6,449 bases of DNA from Anaerotignum sp. (lineage in GTDB: Bacteria > Bacillota > Clostridia > Lachnospirales > Anaerotignaceae), in contig JAFRZQ010000227.1 of NCBI GenBank assembly GCA_017442465.1, forward strand, positions 1 through 6,449, written 5' to 3'. Position 1 is the stretch's first letter. Every line of letters begins with the position of its first letter. Made by a program: the position numbers and the translations under genes. Shown piece by piece: positions 1-5,422 of this stretch. The notes beneath the pieces are model-generated. The model saw only the letters and a list, made by a program, of their open reading frames with translations. It searched no databases and was not told the origin of the DNA.

Positions 1-251
1 ACCGCCGCACCATCCCCTGCAGTCTCTGCCACTTCTGCTGTGATCGGATCCAGTTCCACCTCCGCCGCATCGATATCATCCGGAAGCGCAGAATAGTCCA
101 TCAACGCTGTCACATCTCCCTCTTCTGTCAGCTGCAGCGCAGTCTGGTTTCATTCCGAAGCACGGCGTTCCTGAAAATTCAGGTATCCTGCTGCAGTGAT
201 CATCACCGCCAGTGCCGTTACCACTACTTGATTTCGCTTGATCATAAACAT
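1..251 (-). pseudogene. spoIIIAH: spoIIIAH, stage III sporulation protein AH, interrupted by an in-frame TGA and cut by the window edge
   Basis: SpoIIIAH is the mother-cell membrane protein whose extracytoplasmic domain binds forespore SpoIIQ and forms part of the channel between the two cells. I start it at the ATG at 251-249, nine bases after a GAGGGGG ribosome binding site; an ATG at 245-243 is also possible. The first 33 codons give a short basic start (MFMIKRNQ), one hydrophobic helix at about residues 9-25 and then NFQERRASE, the usual SpoIIIAH anchor layout. Codon 34 (positions 152-150) is TGA. Beyond it the same frame stays open for 49 codons to the left edge and reads NQTALQLTEEGDV followed by acidic sequence typical of the SpoIIIAH linker. 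The lesion therefore looks like a single-base nonsense change (for example CGA to TGA), not a frameshift. The position in the operon, directly after spoIIIAG, supports the identity. As written, the product is an anchor without its SpoIIQ-binding domain. A sequencing error cannot be excluded. Confidence 0.82.
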
Positions 252-266
252 CTCTCATTTCCCCCT

Positions 267-788
267 CTATTTCATTTTTAAGACTGCCACCTTATGAGCC
301 GGCACATCCAGCAATGCCTGTGCAGCCTGATGCAAAGCGGCTGCTACCGCCGGATCACCTGCCCCCTGAGCCGCGATAACGACCCCTTCCACCACAGGAC
401 TCATTTCTGTCAGAACAAGAGGCGTTGTCGCTCCGTCTTCGTCTTCCAGAAGGATCGGTGCCTGTTCTGTTCGCAAGGTATCATCGGATTCCTCCCTGGT
501 TTCGCTATGGGCAACGGTCTTTTCCTCCGTCTGCCGATAGGTCATCATCACATCCACCTGCCCTGCACCCTCTACTTTCGACAATATCTCTGCCATTCGT
601 TGTTCTGTTTCCCTGCCGCTCATTTCTCTGACAGCCGTTTGCGGCAAAGGCTCCACCTTTTCCTTTGTGCCAGAAAAGCTTCTTCCCGCGGCCAGCAGCA
701 GGATCCCCAGCATCAATGCCAGCATAACATGATTCCGCAACTTCTTATTCTCAGGGCGAAAAAGCCCCTTCCAACCGTCCTTTTCCAT
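267..788 (-). CDS. spoIIIAG: SpoIIIAG, ring-forming stage III sporulation protein
   Basis: This is a structural component of the SpoIIIA-SpoIIQ channel. In Bacillus subtilis the protein forms a large membrane-anchored ring in the intermembrane space. The product has 173 residues, against about 229 in B. subtilis. It has a basic cytoplasmic start, one transmembrane helix at about residues 19-37, and a ring-building motif split in two: residues 57-83 (EQRMAEILSKVEGAGQVDVM) and about 126-172 (SPVVEGVVIAAQGAGD, then HKVAVLKMK). The stretch between them, about 86-125, is acidic and corresponds to the beta-rich insertion of the family. The start is well set: AGGAGG at 799-794 lies five bases before the ATG and overlaps the stop codon of spoIIIAF (TAAGGAGG), so translation is probably coupled. 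The reading frame is intact. It lies between a shortened spoIIIAF and an interrupted spoIIIAH. Confidence 0.95.
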   Translation of the reverse strand: MEKDGWKGLFRPENKKLRNHVMLALMLGILLLAAGRSFSGTKEKVEPLPQTAVREMSGRETEQRMAEILSKVEGAGQVDVMMTYRQTEEKTVAHSETREESDDTLRTEQAPILLEDEDGATTPLVLTEMSPVVEGVVIAAQGAGDPAVAAALHQAAQALLDVPAHKVAVLKMK

Positions 789-798
789 GCTTTCCTCC

Positions 799-972
799 TT
801 ATGTACCCAACAGCCGTAAAAGGGGCTGCAGCACTGCTCCTAATACCATGACCCCCAGCACCAGCTCCGCATACCGCCGATATTTTCCTTCCGGCAGAAG
901 GATCCCTGCCAGTGCCGAGAAAATAGTCAAAGCCGTTATAGTTTTTATATATGCCGCAAATGCGTCCATCAT
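799..972 (-). CDS. spoIIIAF: SpoIIIAF, very short form with membrane helices only
   Basis: The 57-residue product starts MMDAFAAYIK and has two hydrophobic helices, about residues 11-26 and 35-55, joined by LLPEGKYRRYAE. This matches the N-terminal membrane part of SpoIIIAF, including the LLP-x-G-K-Y-R-x-Y loop signature. B. subtilis SpoIIIAF has about 206 residues, with a soluble ring-building domain after the second helix. Here the protein stops at LLRLLGT, where that domain should begin. The stop TAA is fused to the ribosome binding site of spoIIIAG, and no leftover coding sequence lies between the two genes. The picture is therefore a clean C-terminal deletion or a genuine minimal form, not a simple frameshift. 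I chose the ATG at 972-970 because GGGAGG (987-982, inside the end of spoIIIAE) lies nine bases upstream. A second ATG follows at once at 969. Longer upstream readings of this frame overlap spoIIIAE and are not credible. Confidence 0.85.
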   Translation of the reverse strand: MMDAFAAYIKTITALTIFSALAGILLPEGKYRRYAELVLGVMVLGAVLQPLLRLLGT

Positions 973-974
973 TC

Positions 975-2093
975 CTACAAGCCTCCCAACAAAAGCAGAG
1001 AAGAAAACAGAAACATTCCTTCCCCAAGGAATACAACACCCAGAAGAAGCCCTGTATATTCCCCCGCCGCACTGATACACTCCACCAGCCGCTCTTCACA
1101 GATAAACTCTGCCGCCGCTGCTGTCAGTTTGAATATCAGCATGATCACAAGAAGTTTGATGACCAGAGGAATACAAAGGATCAGCAAAAATACTGCCGCT
1201 GCCACCAATGTGCCGCTGCGGAGAGTTCCTGCCACCGCCGCTGCTGTCTCCACCGCGCCGCCCATGATATTCCCTACCACAGGCACAGAACTGACGGCAA
1301 TTTTTGCCGTTTTCGCCACCAATCCATTCCACGCACCGCCGCCGATCTTCTGCAGAGAAAGCAGCAGCATAAACAGCATTGCCGCACCTTTCATCCCCCA
1401 GGAAATACATTGCCGCAGAAGTTCTGCAAACTTTCCCAGCATAGGCTTTTCTGAAATATGATCCGCCATTTCCAAAGAAACTGCCAGTAAAATAGCCGGA
1501 ACGATGATCCTGCTGACCGCTGCCGATAATGCCGCCGAGCCTCCCATCACCGCAGGCCCCATCAGTGTTCCCTGCACCAGATTCCCTTTTGCCGCCAAAA
1601 GAACAAGAAATATGGGCACCATCGCCTGAAATACCCCACTGATGCCATCCATCCTCTCCACAACAGCCTTAGAAATATCGCAAAATGTATCCAGGATCAC
1701 CACAATCAACACCATATAGCATAAATAAAAGCCCATCTCCCCCACACTCTTCCCCTGAAAGGAATCACACAACTGTTTTAGGATCCCACTCAGGAGCACT
1801 ACGATCACCAGCTGCATCAGAAGTTTCCCCTGCATCTGAAACTCTCCAAAAGCCATTTCCGCCACTTTTTCCTTCCAGCCGGAAAAGGTGAAATCAAAGG
1901 CTCCGAACAATACCTCTTCCAGCAGGTGTGAAAAATCCGTTTCAGCGTCCAGCCCTTCTGCTGCATCATCCACCGCCGTCGTTTCCAGTTTTTCCAGTTC
2001 CTGCTCTATCATTTCCTGATTCCATTCTGCCGCAAAAACAGGATTTGGCAAAAAAATGAGCAGCAGAAACAAAACGATCCCAAGTTTTCGCAT
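975..2093 (-). CDS. spoIIIAE: SpoIIIAE, polytopic membrane protein of the SpoIIIA channel
   Basis: The 372-residue product matches the largest membrane subunit of the SpoIIIA complex (about 399 residues in B. subtilis). Its part in the export apparatus is inferred in the literature and not known in detail. It starts with a signal-peptide-like segment (MRKLGIVLFLLLIFLPNPVFA, cleavage plausible after residue 21). A soluble acidic stretch follows to about residue 85. I see about six to eight hydrophobic segments, near 92-106, 122-137, 153-171, 192-208, 235-250, 296-325 and 346-369. The conserved SSVPVVGNIMGGAVET motif, typical of the family, is at about 268-283. The reading frame runs further upstream to 2228, but there it overlaps spoIIIAD. 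The ATG at 2093-2091 is the real start because it has GGGGGAG four bases upstream and begins the signal peptide. The stop of spoIIIAD runs straight into this binding site (TAAGGGGGAG). No frame damage is visible. Confidence 0.95.
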   Translation of the reverse strand: MRKLGIVLFLLLIFLPNPVFAAEWNQEMIEQELEKLETTAVDDAAEGLDAETDFSHLLEEVLFGAFDFTFSGWKEKVAEMAFGEFQMQGKLLMQLVIVVLLSGILKQLCDSFQGKSVGEMGFYLCYMVLIVVILDTFCDISKAVVERMDGISGVFQAMVPIFLVLLAAKGNLVQGTLMGPAVMGGSAALSAAVSRIIVPAILLAVSLEMADHISEKPMLGKFAELLRQCISWGMKGAAMLFMLLLSLQKIGGGAWNGLVAKTAKIAVSSVPVVGNIMGGAVETAAAVAGTLRSGTLVAAAVFLLILCIPLVIKLLVIMLIFKLTAAAAEFICEERLVECISAAGEYTGLLLGVVFLGEGMFLFSSLLLLGGL

Positions 2094-2104
2094 TCCACTC
2101 CCCC

Positions 2105-2488
2105 TTATACCAGTCCCATCACCATCTCCAGAAGTCCTGTCAGCACCGGAGCCGCTGCTGTCATCATCAGCACCTTTCCGGCCAGCTCTATTTTTGCCGC
2201 AATGGCACTTTCCCCAGCATCGGCACAAAGCTGCGAACCAAACTGTGTCAGATAGGCGATCCCGATCACCTTCAGCACAATGGAAAAATATCCTGCCCCA
2301 ACGCCTGCCTTCTCCGCTGTTTCCTGCAGGAGAAAAAGCAGATTTCCCAAAGGCTCACAAAGCAGAAGAAATATCAGGATGCCTGTTGCCGCTGCCGCCA
2401 ACATAGCGATCTGCGGATTTTCCTTTTTCAGCAGAACAGAAAAAACCGTCCCCACAAGGCCAATCGTAATGATTTTTGAAATCCCCAC
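2105..2488 (-). CDS. spoIIIAD: SpoIIIAD, small membrane protein of the SpoIIIA channel
   Basis: The 127-residue, strongly hydrophobic product is close to the roughly 133 residues known from B. subtilis. Helices are visible at about residues 5-20, 27-55, 66-84 and 104-125. The first 60 residues resemble the whole of SpoIIIAC, as expected because both belong to one family: a helix, a charged turn (LLKKENPQIA here, RAGREEQA in SpoIIIAC) and a second helix. The start used is a GTG at 2488-2486, with GGGGGAG at 2500-2494 five bases upstream. An overlapping ATG at 2490-2488 is in another frame that does not give this protein. The stop of spoIIIAC (TAG) is directly followed by the binding site. Together with SpoIIIAC it is thought to contribute to the membrane base of the channel. 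Confidence 0.94.
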   Translation of the reverse strand: MGISKIITIGLVGTVFSVLLKKENPQIAMLAAAATGILIFLLLCEPLGNLLFLLQETAEKAGVGAGYFSIVLKVIGIAYLTQFGSQLCADAGESAIAAKIELAGKVLMMTAAAPVLTGLLEMVMGLV

Positions 2489-2500
2489 ATTTTCTCCCCC

Positions 2501-2695
2501 CTACAGCTGAAACATCGTCTGCACGGTTTCAAACAGCTGGCTGATATACCCGATGATCCAGAACAGCACCACAACAAGCCCCGCCAACGTTGTCATCATG
2601 GCCTGCTCTTCCCGTCCTGCCCGGATCAGCACCTGATTCAGCACTGCTACCAGAATACCTACCGCTGCAATGCGAAATACGATATCTATCTCCAT
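2501..2695 (-). CDS. spoIIIAC: SpoIIIAC, small two-helix membrane protein of the SpoIIIA channel
   Basis: The 64-residue product is close to the usual length of about 68. It has two transmembrane helices, about residues 6-24 and 36-54, separated by the polar loop RAGREEQA that is conserved in the family. The gene lies between spoIIIAB and spoIIIAD, where spoIIIAC always sits. The ATG at 2695 follows a purine-rich leader of 12 bases (GGGGGAGAGGGA) placed immediately after the TAA of spoIIIAB, so translation is probably coupled to that gene. Many gene finders could miss it because of its size, but length, helix pattern and order agree. Confidence 0.94.
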   Translation of the reverse strand: MEIDIVFRIAAVGILVAVLNQVLIRAGREEQAMMTTLAGLVVVLFWIIGYISQLFETVQTMFQL

Positions 2696-2707
2696 TCCCT
2701 CTCCCCC

Positions 2708-3226
2708 TTAAAGCAATATGACCACAATAAGCAGCCCTGAAAGACAACCCATCCCGTAGTATAGCCTGCTGTTTTTCTCCAGCCGCTTTTTCCCCTGAAG
2801 AAGGGCTCCCTCTATGTATCTCAGAAGCAGACCAATACTGTTTTCCTGCTGGTTTTTGTCCAGATACCCCAAAGATTTCCCAAAATGCAGTATCTCCGCC
2901 AGATCTTCCACTGTCAGAAAAGTATGTACCGCCTCATTCTTCCAGACATCCTGCCAGATTTCTTCTGCAGAGTCTCCCTGTTTTTCTGCCATTCTCTCTG
3001 CCAGCTGCCGAAAGATATCCCCCAGCTGCCCCTGAATCTTCCAGCCAATGCTTTCCATGGCTTCCCCAAGAGGTGCAGAAAGATAAGATATCTGCCCCTG
3101 CAGATAAAAAAGACCTCTCTCCAGTTCCTCCAGTTCCTGCAGACGATATTTTTCCTTCATGGCAAAATATGCACCAAACCACAGCGTCGCCCCCATGATT
3201 AAAAATACCCCCAGCATCCGGATCAT
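2708..3226 (-). CDS. spoIIIAB: SpoIIIAB, membrane protein of the SpoIIIA channel
   Basis: The 172-residue product matches the usual length of about 171. A transmembrane helix at about residues 3-21 is followed by a large, mostly alpha-helical, charged cytoplasmic domain (about 24-152). Family features there include LQELEELERGLFYLQGQI and the segment LAEILHFGKSLGYLDKNQQ at about 109-127. A second helix closes the protein at about 155-172. In the literature SpoIIIAB is compared with the platform proteins of type II secretion (GspF-like), which suggests that it couples the ATPase SpoIIIAA to the membrane. Its ATG overlaps the TGA of spoIIIAA by four bases (ATGA at 3226-3223), a classic translational coupling of ATPase and platform. 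The frame is intact. Confidence 0.95.
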   Translation of the reverse strand: MIRMLGVFLIMGATLWFGAYFAMKEKYRLQELEELERGLFYLQGQISYLSAPLGEAMESIGWKIQGQLGDIFRQLAERMAEKQGDSAEEIWQDVWKNEAVHTFLTVEDLAEILHFGKSLGYLDKNQQENSIGLLLRYIEGALLQGKKRLEKNSRLYYGMGCLSGLLIVVILL

Positions 3227-4125
3227 ACTATCCTCTCCCCTCGGATCATGTTCCCGTCTTTATCCAGGATCTTTTCCAGTGTACCCGTACCATTACGGTC
3301 AGACAGAAACAAATATCTTTCAAATATCCTTTCCGCCACCAATTCCTTCATTCGATTTTCAATATCCACAAAGTCATGCCCATGGGCTGTTGCGATCAGC
3401 CTGACACCACAGTGCAGCACTTCATGCACTGCGCCGATATCTTCTGCCCGCCCCAATTCATCCACAGCGATTACATCCGGGCTCATACTGCGGAGCAATA
3501 ACACCATCCCCTTTGCCTTTGGGCAGCCTTCCAGCACATCTGTACAAGGTCCAACATCCATCTGCGGTATCCCATCCCGCAAAGGTGCAATTTCCCCCCG
3601 TTCATCAACCACGCCAACGGCATACATCTTCTCACTGAGACAACGGACGATATCCCGCAGCAATGTTGTTTTTCCGCATCCCGGCGGAGAAACGATCATC
3701 GTGTGACAAAGCCGGCTCCCCTCCATCAGATCCGGCAAAAACATATCCCCCCAGCCCTTCTGCTCCCTTGCAATACGAATATTCAGGGCATTGATCTGTT
3801 TCAGCGTTCGGATCTCACCGTTTTCCATTACCGCCTTTCCACAGAATCCGACCCGATGCCCGCCTTCCATCGTCAGATATCCCTGCCGCAACTCTTCTTC
3901 AAATGCATACAGAGAATATGCACTCAATAAAGAAATCGTTTCCCGCAATTCTGCCGCAGACAGCCGCTCTCCTCCTTCCATTTGGCGAATCTGTCTCATG
4001 CCGTCCTTCAGCAACACAGGCTGTCCACAGCGCAGCCGTATTTCCTGTATCTGCTCCAATTCTTCCACGCAGATCTTTTCCCGCATCCTTCGCGGTAAAA
4101 TGCGCCATACCAGTTCCATATTCAT
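3223..4125 (-). CDS. spoIIIAA: SpoIIIAA, ATPase of the SpoIIIA channel
   Basis: This is the first gene of the operon and encodes the cytoplasmic ATPase thought to power the channel; it resembles secretion ATPases of the GspE/VirB11 type. With the ATG at 4125 the protein has 300 residues, close to the roughly 307 of B. subtilis. The Walker A motif is PPGCGKTTLL at about residues 147-156, and a Walker B-like strand is VIAVDELG at about 218-225. VVDERGEIAP at about 172-181 and IATAHGHD at about 244-251 are typical nucleotide-site segments of the family. The frame is also open to a GTG at 4137, but that codon lies directly against the AAAGG core and overlaps its binding site. The ATG at 4125 sits eight bases after AAAGGTGG and is the better start. 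All key residues are present, so the motor looks functional even though downstream channel genes look damaged. Confidence 0.95.
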   Translation of the reverse strand: MNMELVWRILPRRMREKICVEELEQIQEIRLRCGQPVLLKDGMRQIRQMEGGERLSAAELRETISLLSAYSLYAFEEELRQGYLTMEGGHRVGFCGKAVMENGEIRTLKQINALNIRIAREQKGWGDMFLPDLMEGSRLCHTMIVSPPGCGKTTLLRDIVRCLSEKMYAVGVVDERGEIAPLRDGIPQMDVGPCTDVLEGCPKAKGMVLLLRSMSPDVIAVDELGRAEDIGAVHEVLHCGVRLIATAHGHDFVDIENRMKELVAERIFERYLFLSDRNGTGTLEKILDKDGNMIRGERIV

Positions 4126-4133
4126 CCACTCGT

Positions 4134-4141
4134 CCACCTTT
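4134..4141 (-). promoter_or_regulatory. Ribosome binding site deciding the spoIIIAA start
   Basis: AAAGGTGG on the minus strand ends eight bases before the ATG at 4125-4123. The in-frame GTG at 4137-4135 lies inside this element, so it is unlikely to be used. This shortens the protein by four residues compared with the longest reading. Confidence 0.65.
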
Positions 4142-4149
4142 CTGTTTCC

Positions 4150-4178
4150 ATACTATGAACGAAAACCCGGTGTATGTC
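4150..4178 (-). promoter_or_regulatory. Candidate sigma-E-type promoter of the spoIIIA operon
   Basis: On the minus strand CATAGTAT (4157-4150) matches six of eight positions of the sigma-E -10 consensus CATACAAT. GACATACA (4178-4171) lies 13 bases upstream and carries the ATA core expected of the -35 region. Transcription would start near 4143, just before the spoIIIAA ribosome binding site. In B. subtilis the spoIIIA operon is transcribed by mother-cell sigma-E; this is known of the family and not shown here. The -35 match is weak, so the call is tentative. Confidence 0.4.
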
Positions 4179-4210
4179 GGAAATTTTTTCTCCATTTTTT
4201 CAAAAAAAAG

Positions 4211-4239
4211 TTTATTTTCTTCACGTTTCATGATATAAT
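4211..4239 (+). promoter_or_regulatory. Extended -10 sigma-A promoter of the LytTR gene
   Basis: A perfect -10 hexamer TATAAT (4234-4239) is preceded by the extended element TG at 4231-4232. The best -35 at 17-base spacing is TTTATT (4211-4216), only three of six matches to TTGACA, which the extended -10 may compensate for. Runs of T and A at 4184-4209 lie just upstream and could act as a UP element or bent DNA. The expected start of transcription is near 4246, giving a leader of about 50 bases before the ATG at 4298. Confidence 0.7.
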
Positions 4240-4262
4240 TTCCATCAAAATGAGAAAAAACG

Positions 4263-4282
4263 ACAAAATTTTGTTAGTAACA
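4263..4282. promoter_or_regulatory. Two overlapping palindromes in the LytTR gene leader, candidate operator
   Basis: ACAAAATTTTGT (4263-4274) is a perfect 12-base palindrome. TGTTAGTAACA (4272-4282) is a perfect 5-1-5 palindrome that shares three bases with it. Both lie between the inferred transcription start and the ribosome binding site AAAGGAG at 4284-4290, where a bound repressor would block the gene. Short AT-rich palindromes arise easily by chance, and LytTR proteins usually bind direct repeats, so the binding protein is unknown. Confidence 0.3.
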
Positions 4283-4297
4283 CAAAGGAGCATCATC

Positions 4298-4678
4298 ATG
4301 ACTGAATTTTCCGTTTTCTATCAAAGAAACAATGCCACCCACACCATCCCTTTCTGCCTGATCCAGACACCAAAACACATTCTTTCTCTACACCTGAATA
4401 AAATCCTTTTTATCGAAAGCAGGCAGAAACATTCTTTCATTCATACAGCCACAGAAACGATTACTTTGGCTTCCCCTCTTTACCGAATTCTATCGCAGCT
4501 GCCAAAGAATACTTTCATACAGATACATCGTTCTTTTATTATTAATCTGGAAAACATTTCCCATATTGACAAATCCAAAGACCCCTGGATCGTTTCCTTT
4601 CATGGTTCAGAAAAAATCGCTTTTGTCAGCCGCAGTTTCAGACAGCAGGTGATCGAAAGCCTTCTCTCCTCTGATTGA
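4298..4678 (+). CDS. Stand-alone LytTR-domain DNA-binding protein
   Basis: The 126-residue protein consists of little more than a LytTR domain, the beta-rich DNA-binding module of LytR/AgrA-type regulators; no receiver domain or membrane segment is present. Conserved segments are HLNKILFIESRQKHSFIHT (about 32-50), LSQLPKNTFIQIHRSFIINL (about 65-84), containing the hallmark HRSF-I-IN, and IAFVSRSFRQ (about 107-116). The first 25 residues do not match anything I recognise. The start is set by AAAGGAG (4284-4290), seven bases before the ATG. The frame is open further left to 3791, but there it only reads antisense through spoIIIAA. Small proteins of this kind are transcription regulators, often autoregulatory; the target is unknown. 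Three 60-base lines of the gene that I counted average about 36% G+C, against 52-57% in lines from the neighbouring genes, which hints at separate origin. Whether it controls the esterase downstream or the divergent spoIIIA operon cannot be told. Confidence 0.88.
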   Translation: MTEFSVFYQRNNATHTIPFCLIQTPKHILSLHLNKILFIESRQKHSFIHTATETITLASPLYRILSQLPKNTFIQIHRSFIINLENISHIDKSKDPWIVSFHGSEKIAFVSRSFRQQVIESLLSSD

Positions 4679-4703
4679 CTTCCTGTTCTGCTATGGCTAA
4701 AAT
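4675..4703 (+). promoter_or_regulatory. Sigma-A-type promoter of the SGNH esterase gene
   Basis: TTGACT (4675-4680) and TAAAAT (4698-4703) each match five of six consensus bases, and the spacing is the ideal 17 bases. The -35 element overlaps the TGA stop codon of the LytTR gene (4676-4678). Transcription would begin near 4710, immediately before the ribosome binding site AAGGAGG (4711-4717), giving a very short leader. The esterase can therefore probably be expressed without the LytTR gene. Confidence 0.6.
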
Positions 4704-4724
4704 AGGAAAAAAGGAGGTTGTTTT

Positions 4725-5372
4725 ATGAAAGAATTTCGACTGGTCGCCCTGGGCGACAGCCTTACATACGGTTACGGCGTCCTTTCCCATGTAGCCTTCC
4801 CTTCACGCCTGGCTGCAGAACTACCCGAAAAACGTCCTAAAATCAACTGGAAAATATACAACCGCGGAATCAACGGTGAAACGACCCGAGAAGCAAAACT
4901 ACGTTTGGATGGCGGTGTATTAAAATTAAAGCCCCACATCTGTACGATTTTATTAGGCTCTAATGACAGCGCCCTGAACGAAGGGCAGTATCGCACACCC
5001 TGGGAATACGAGATGAATCTTCGGTTTATCATCGAGCAGTTAATGGCAAAAAAACATGGTGATGATTTCAACGCTGGGTTCTGTCTTCCCGTTCTCATCA
5101 CGCCCCCTCCTGTCGTGGATACGGATTTCTATCCTTTCACTACTACAGACCGTCTGGAGTTGTTCCGCAGCATCGTATTGAAACTGGCAGAAGAATACAG
5201 CCTTCCTGTCATAGACATATTCAAAACATTCACAGATATCCATAAAAACGAAGGTTTTGAAGCCTATGAGGCTCTGTTCCAGTTCGACGGTGTTCATTGG
5301 AGCAATCATGGATATGATGTCTTTTACCCCCATCTGGAAAAGAAAATTCTGGAGCTGACCGAAGAATTATAA
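4725..5372 (+). CDS. SGNH/GDSL-family esterase, IAH1-like
   Basis: The 215-residue protein is a serine hydrolase of the SGNH superfamily and shows all the blocks. Block I is LGDSLTYG, with nucleophile Ser12. Block II is NRGINGETT, with oxyanion-hole Gly51. Block III is LLGSNDSAL, with Asn80. The last block is DGVHWSNHG, with Asp188 and His191 completing the triad. The GSNDSAL segment and LITPPPV (about 124-130) are typical of the isoamyl-acetate-hydrolysing esterase (IAH1) branch, which cleaves small acetate esters in yeast; the substrate here is unknown. There is no signal peptide or membrane helix, so it is probably cytoplasmic. AAGGAGG lies seven bases before the ATG. It has its own promoter and ends at a strong terminator, so it can form a single-gene unit, with possible read-through from the LytTR gene 46 bases upstream. 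It has no known connection with the sporulation genes. Confidence 0.92.
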   Translation: MKEFRLVALGDSLTYGYGVLSHVAFPSRLAAELPEKRPKINWKIYNRGINGETTREAKLRLDGGVLKLKPHICTILLGSNDSALNEGQYRTPWEYEMNLRFIIEQLMAKKHGDDFNAGFCLPVLITPPPVVDTDFYPFTTTDRLELFRSIVLKLAEEYSLPVIDIFKTFTDIHKNEGFEAYEALFQFDGVHWSNHGYDVFYPHLEKKILELTEEL

Positions 5373-5374
5373 AC

Positions 5375-5415
5375 AAAAAGGCCTGAGACGAAACAATATC
5401 GCCTCAGGCCTTTTT
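5375..5415. terminator. Bidirectional rho-independent terminator
   Basis: AAAAAGGCCTGAG (5375-5387) pairs perfectly with CTCAGGCCTTTTT (5403-5415). This gives an eight-pair GC-rich stem with an A tract on one side and a T tract on the other. The loop of 15 bases may close further by two pairs (5389-5390 with 5400-5401). It begins three bases after the esterase stop codon and ends eight bases before the stop codon of the convergent CAP gene, so it can end transcription from both sides. Confidence 0.95.
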
Positions 5416-5422
5416 AATACTC

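Noticed and set aside
150..152. TGA in spoIIIAH as selenocysteine or a reassigned codon
   Set aside because: SpoIIIAH has no redox role, no convincing hairpin was seen after the codon, TGA is used as a true stop by two other genes here, and Trp is encoded by TGG.
76..258. Minus-strand frame of 60 codons starting at 258 as the real gene after spoIIIAG
   Set aside because: It is out of frame with the recognisable SpoIIIAH sequence, has only two bases between the binding site and its ATG, and gives a Gly/Cys/Asp-rich translation with no membrane anchor.
294..1461. Several long plus-strand open frames (for example 294-851, 951-1454, 1129-1461)
   Set aside because: They lie opposite spoIIIAG, AF and AE, whose protein matches are clear. 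Their translations are low in hydrophobic order, rich in Cys, His and Arg, and lack plausible start signals.
975..2228. Longer spoIIIAE starting at 2228
   Set aside because: The extra 45 codons overlap the end of spoIIIAD in another frame and encode a Gly/Asp-rich sequence unlike SpoIIIAE. The ATG at 2093 has a binding site and a signal peptide.
4195..4209. T6-C-A8 inverted repeat as a terminator between the divergent genes
   Set aside because: There is no GC-rich stem and no gene ends here. It is better seen as an A/T tract near the promoter.
4207..4215. AAAGTTTAT as a LytTR-binding half-site for autoregulation
   Set aside because: It fits the loose LytR-type consensus, but I found no second direct copy about 21-22 bases away, and the sequence is low-complexity AT, so chance is likely.
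3791..4678. Long plus-strand reading frame of 295 codons ending in the LytTR domain
   Set aside because: Its first 169 codons are antisense to spoIIIAA and the intergenic region and show no domain. The ATG at 4298 has a good ribosome binding site and begins the LytTR protein.
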